Shown one piece after another: positions 59,590-64,000 of a stretch of 64,000 nt of DNA (the first letter of the stretch is position 1; every line of letters starts with the position of its first letter). A program made the position numbers and the translations under genes. The stretch is from Lepeophtheirus salmonis (taxonomy: Eukaryota; Arthropoda; Copepoda; Siphonostomatoida; Caligidae): positions 372,001 through 436,000 of the forward strand of contig NC_052134.2 of the NCBI RefSeq assembly GCF_016086655.4, given 5' to 3'. The notes under the pieces are model-generated. The model did no database searches. It worked only from the letters and a program-made list of their open reading frames with translations, and was not told where the DNA came from.

Positions 59590-60380
59590 CTATAGTTCCA
59601 GCTTTGAAACGAAAGCAAGAGTCTTAAAAGTCGGTATAAAGTCCACAGACAATTGCTGCGCAAAACCAATTTCCAGGATATATATCCTTTCAGAAAATAC
59701 TCTTTTTCTGATAGGATACACTATTTTATAGTCAATGTGAGGATCTCTAGACAAATCTAGAATAACCTCATCACACAGTTTGATTAATTGGCAGTCAATA
59801 GAGATTCGAGGGAAGTTTGAATTGATATCCAAGGTAGTAACCGAGTCTATAAGCTTTCCTATTGGTACATATAATCTACTATCAGAGAGAGTTGGGCCAT
59901 CAAGCTCAAGAATTAGACGACGTCAAGGAAGTTCATTAGTATGCTGACTACACACTTACCAAACCAATTTTCTCCCAAAATGTATATCAAGTTTTCGCAT
60001 AAATCCAGTATTTACAGCAGTGTTTATATTTGTTTAGTCCCCTCCAAAAACCATGTCTGTTTAATTAAAACCCCTCACCCCTAACTATTTAAAAATAAAC
60101 TTTGGAATTTGTGCAGGGTGGGGTTTTATCTTATTTTCCTTCTCTGGTATATAGTCCAACAAGTAATTACTCCCAGCCTCACTAACTAAACTATAGTGTT
60201 CTTGCTTCATCCTACCCGTAAATGAATGTGCATTGCCCATTGCTTCCATCAAAATATTAGTCAAGTCGATTCTTTCTTCAAAAAGAATATGCAGATTGGC
60301 TTTTCTTCTCTACACCTATTCTCAAACTTGTCTATCATCTTTGTCATGAACTTCTCCTGCATTTTCTAATCTTATCTTTG
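59590..60380 (-). pseudogene. unidentified coding relic
   Basis: A stretch with clear protein-like composition: ERIDLTNILMEAMGNAHSFT then GRMKQEHYSLVSEAGSNYLL (about 60270-60150), then LILELDGPTLSDSRLYVPIG and an 80-codon ORF (59832-59590) starting MDINSNFPRISIDCQLIKLC. Only a few stops separate them. I do not recognise a family. It lies just upstream, on the same strand, of the 59020-59520 fragment, and may be the N-terminal part of the same or another mobile element. Confidence 0.4.
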
Positions 60381-61767
60381 TCATGACTAAATTTAACGTT
60401 TTATTAAATTGTTTCTTGACGCTCAATTGAATTTATGTTTCTTAGATCAAATATTTAGAAAGTCTAGATACACTCTAAAATGACAACCGAAAACATACGA
60501 ACATAGTTACTATTTATAATAACTTTGTTTTATTAATATTGCAAAGATTTGTATTTATGATATCATTTTGACTTAATAAATTGATTTGTTTTGCTTACCA
60601 ACAATGCATATTTTCTACTCACAAGCACAAACAATGTCTAAAAAATATTTTTGTTTTCTTATTGTTAGTAACTTTAGAAACAAGAAATAAAAAAAAATAG
60701 TAATAAAATTCCTCTAGAATAAGCAAGGCTGCCAAAAATTTTTATAACGCTCGACACTATTTTGCTTTATTAAAGGTATGGCAGTTTCTATTTTTGGCAG
60801 ATATGACTTTGAATATTCTTTAATGCAAACTTATCTTTTAAACTTAGCTTCTCAAATTTTGTAATAATAAATACTTATACATAAAACAGATTCCAAGAGT
60901 TGGATTATTATGATTCCAACCTTTGTTTTTATAAATTTGTGTAAAATGGCCAATAATAAAACTTCAATACTAGTTTCTAAAATAAGGTATTTTTTTAGTT
61001 CGTTCAAAAACTAGCGCAGCAAATACCTACTACTACATTTATAAAAAATCAGAAAAAATAACAAACTAACTTTTATTTAACAAGAGAATAAATGCATTAA
61101 AATCAACTTTTTTTTTTGCAACCCAATAAATATTTTCACTTTCAAACTTAAGATTGAAGTTTTTAGTTTCGAAAAAACATTATTGCGAAGATGCATCTCT
61201 TCTAATTATAACAAATTTGTGTACATAAATCTTACAGTTTCAAACTTTTTGAAGGAGACCCCCTCATTACAAACAGCTAAAATCATTTTCTTTGTTTCTG
61301 AAAAAAAAAAAATATATATATATATATGTGTACAAGTTAAGTTTGCGTATAAATGGTTTATTTTACTTGGAGATTGTACCATTTGAAGTAAAAAGGAAGT
61401 TAATATTTTTTTATGAATAATTTACAGACCGGGGACAAGTGCAATAATCAATTGCTCCCAGCTGGTTTGACTTAGATTTTAACAAAACATACGTACATAT
61501 GTCTCATATTGTTTGATATATATTTGTTATATATTTAGAGCTTATAACAGTCAAAAGGTTTCCACCCAATGGCATTTGAATGCTAATTGTCAAATTTTAC
61601 AACTAAACCCATATTCATAGATGTTCTCAAAGTTTAAAATATCGAATTTAAGTTATTTATTTCATAAAACTTGACTAAAAAGTTTTTTTTTTTTAAATTA
61701 TTAAATAACTAGTTTTTTATTATTTTTAATTATTAAATTTCAATGTATTTTAGTAGATTAAAATATA
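60381..61767. other. AT-rich spacer with A/TA simple repeat
   Basis: An A12 run followed by (TA)8 at about 61301-61327. ORF 61183-61386 spans it and is not credible. Nothing else recognised. Confidence 0.55.
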
Positions 61768-62474
61768 CAGGGAACGGGGATCAAATTTTCGCCTACTTTA
61801 AACCTTGATAACTTGAAGACGACATTATCAAATAAAAAACCGGTTACCAAATAGGAAAGCTATTCTCGTCCGCTGACGATACGTAGTTCAGTTAGCATCA
61901 TGCCGTCATCCTATGAGGAGATAAAGAGCTATAAGTGGAACAAGGAGCTTTCGAGGTCCGCTGTAGTCATAGCATTGGTTAATAATGGAGGTGGGTCTGC
62001 CCTGGATCCAAGGGGTGGCCGAAAACAGGCCCTGGGTGTGGCAACAGGACTCAGCACCCTGCCATGTGTCCAAAATCTCCATGCAGTGGTTAACCGAGAA
62101 CTTTTATGACGTCGTAACAAAGGATTTGTGGCCTCCTAACTCTCCTGACCTTAATCCTTTGGACTATTTTGTCTGGGGCTATGTCGAGAGACATACCAAC
62201 AGACATACCCATAGCACCAAGGAATGCCTGATGGACTCCATCAAGGAGTTATTCGGCAATATGGGCCATGCTATGGTCAGAAGAGCCTGCAGCCAGTTCA
62301 GAGGCCGTATTAAGGCCGTTATTGATGCCAACGCTGATTATATCAAATGAATGGCTACTCTATACTTATATGCTCGTCATAGTTGTGATTTTCAATAAAA
62401 AAGTAAAAAAATGTATATTTTGTGTTGTTTTTTGTAGAAAAATATTTTGGCGACAATTTAATCCCCGCTTCCTC
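61768..62474 (+). mobile_element. internally deleted mariner-like element (707 bp)
   Basis: Flanked by TA (61766-61767 and 62475-62476). Termini: CAGGGAACGGGGATCAAATT on the left, GAGGAAGCGGGGATTAAATT read in from the right, continuing with TTCGCC/GTCGCC; the match is about 26 bp. The element keeps the N-terminal start and the C-terminal third of the transposase joined by a deletion, so it is a deletion derivative that could give rise to MITEs. Confidence 0.88.
61900..62350 (+). pseudogene. deleted D-x37-D mariner-like transposase
   Basis: MPSSYEEIKSYKWNKELSRS is the N-terminal start. Around 61975-61990 it jumps, with a frame change, to VGLPWIQGVAENRPWVWQQD, the region before the second catalytic Asp (codon at 62048). 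NSPDLNPLDYFVWGYVE carries the third Asp (codon 62162), so 37 residues separate them, as in maT-type (DD37D) families. The frame from 61985 runs open to TGA at 62348-62350, ending AVIDANADYIK. The DNA-binding domain and first Asp are deleted. The C-terminal half is otherwise free of stops, so the loss is fairly recent. Confidence 0.88.
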
Positions 62475-62476
62475 TA

Positions 62477-64000
62477 TATATGTAATTTACTTTGAAGTGT
62501 AGTTACATAAAACAATAAAGAAAAATAAATAATGCCTTGAAAATGTCAGGACCTGTACAACTGGCGTCTTTGTACAAAGTGTCGCAATATTTCAAATTTA
62601 TCCACACTGGTTGCGTTTTGCATTATGGTAAAACTAAATCAACGGATAGCAAAATAATCAATTATTCTAATTAGATCAGATACAGCAAAAACATTTAAAA
62701 ATATAATAGATTTTAAAAAACAAATACTTTTATATCACAAAAACCGTTTATTTCTAATTTTTTAATTTTCCAGATGGAGTTGCAATGAGTAAGTATTCCA
62801 AAACTTTGTCCAGAACTACCCGAATTTCCCTAATCAAGTAAGTTAATACAAAAAAGAATAGCAAAGTTTAAATGGATATTGCATCTAAAGTAGCATTAAT
62901 CATGTTACAAATTGGATATCCTTTTGAACTTTGCAAAAAAAAAAAAAAAAAAAAATTGGTCTTAATATCACTTCTAGAAGTTGAGTCATATGCAAAAAAG
63001 TAAGTTTCCTATCAACAATCCTCGCGCTTCTCTACTTTTATCAACTTATAATAATAGAATAGTGATATTATTCACATAACGATTGTATTTTTTTCTTTAT
63101 TTATAGTCTTATTGTTACTGAAAGTATATAATAATTTAATGACTTCCACTTTTGTCAACGACAAAATGTGGGTAAATGATAATATTACAAACATTTATTC
63201 CATATGTTACATTTTCAATGCTTTGCTATTATCATTAATAATTATAAATATATTTCAGCACTAGAATATTCACTCTATTTTACATCATGTAAGGCTTAAA
63301 AAATATGTTATTGTATTTAGAAAGATGCATAAAACATATAATTATTAAGCTTTCAATATTTATAATTTATTTGAATGCATTAGATATTTGTACTTTTCGC
63401 TTTAAAGCGAACAATTTCTATATAATTGCTTTTATTCCCTACTATTGATTCTTTAGCTATGCATGCCATTTTTAAAACATGGAAAAGACTGTTGTGGTTC
63501 AGGTTCAATGAAAAAAGTTAAAGTACACTCCTTAATAATAGTTCCTTTAAACATGATTTTATTTAAAATGATTTCGAAAGAAACTTGGTAAAAAATCTGA
63601 AATCTGAATAGCCAAGATGTGTTATTTAGCGCAAGTAGTTCTACACTAGTAAAAAATTTATTAATATCGCTGAAGGTTATCATATTTCCTTGCCAATAAC
63701 AGAACGGATATTTTTAATATTGATAATCATTATTTTGGACTAAAAATTATTGTCTCCTATAGGTGTATGGCATCCCTAAATTATGGCTAAATTAAATATG
63801 ATTCCCCCTGCCCCCCTTCTTGTGTATGAGTTAAGTTAACGAAGAATGTTAGATATATTTTAAAGCTTTCATTTAATATATAATAATTAATTTTAAGTTT
63901 TTGTATGGCTTACTAAATAATAATCAAACTTTCTTATCTAGCAAATTATGTTGTGTCTTTTTCCGTCAATGAAACTATAAGTGGAAGTGTTAAATTATTG
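62477..64000. other. AT-rich end of window
   Basis: Contains an A21 run at 62935-62955. The minus-strand ORF at 63453-63683 (76 codons) is unassigned. No element recognised. Confidence 0.5.

Noticed and set aside
61929..62120. Minus-strand ORF of 63 codons
   Set aside because: Shadow within the deleted mariner-like element.
62935..62955. A21 run as a possible LINE or SINE poly(A) tail
   Set aside because: No recognisable element sequence or target duplication adjoins it; treated as a simple repeat.
1..64000. tRNA, rRNA, snRNA genes or CRISPR arrays
   Set aside because: No cloverleaf with internal A and B boxes, no rRNA-like conserved blocks and no evenly spaced direct repeats were seen by eye. 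A covariance-model scan would be needed to exclude divergent RNA genes.

Overview
The window looks like a repeat-dense, AT-rich animal nuclear genome. I recognise no complete host gene, no tRNA or rRNA gene and no CRISPR array. Nearly every stretch with raised GC or coding character is a transposable element (TE) or its decayed relic. The set of mariner, Tc1, hAT, piggyBac-like, Ty3/Gypsy and LINE pieces, with transposase motifs of arthropod type, suggests a crustacean such as a caligid copepod. That host assignment is inference, not something the sequence proves.

Layout. 0-9 kb: sparse AT-rich DNA with a LINE C-terminal relic (2.1 kb, minus), a Tc1-like relic (7.2-7.5 kb) and a mariner-like relic (8.8-9.2 kb, minus). 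10.4-15 kb: two copies of an unclassified repeat. The second copy is split by a complete 1,231-bp short LTR element (13625-14855) with identical 5-bp target duplications, a tRNA-Ser(GCU)-type primer binding site and one GC-rich 240-codon ORF carrying an in-frame 60-bp tandem repeat. 16-27 kb: a second LINE relic, a DD34D mariner, a piggyBac-like C-terminus, an almost full-length relic of an uncharacterised protein family (21.8-23.2 kb, minus), a full-span Tc1/mariner element with a D-x37-E spacing (23584-24926), another mariner and a third LINE C-terminus. 27-39 kb: mainly elements built from inverted repeats, at 27.3, 31.7-33.3 (arms about 270 bp), 33.7, 36.5-37.1 (long arms with a nested hairpin) and 37.4-39.3 kb, plus a second relic of the uncharacterised family at 30.2 kb. 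41.6-52 kb: a dispersed repeat in inverted orientation (41.65-42.21 and 51.36-51.94 kb) brackets a hAT element (45366-47294) and a degraded Ty3/Gypsy element (47602-50986). 52-64 kb: a mariner fragment, a Gypsy integrase fragment, a third relic of the uncharacterised family (59.0-59.5 kb), an unidentified coding relic (59.6-60.4 kb) and an internally deleted D-x37-D mariner-like element (61768-62474).

How the parts relate. None of the transposase, reverse transcriptase or integrase relics looks active: each has stops, frameshifts, lost catalytic residues or internal deletions. The short LTR element is the best-preserved item, and the Gypsy element 33 kb away has a degenerate version of the same primer-binding sequence. 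The most interesting unexplained item is the protein family seen three times. It is recognisable by FDIAACKC, TTANR-type, IQRN and CHTQ(S/A)VER motifs, and I know no function for it.
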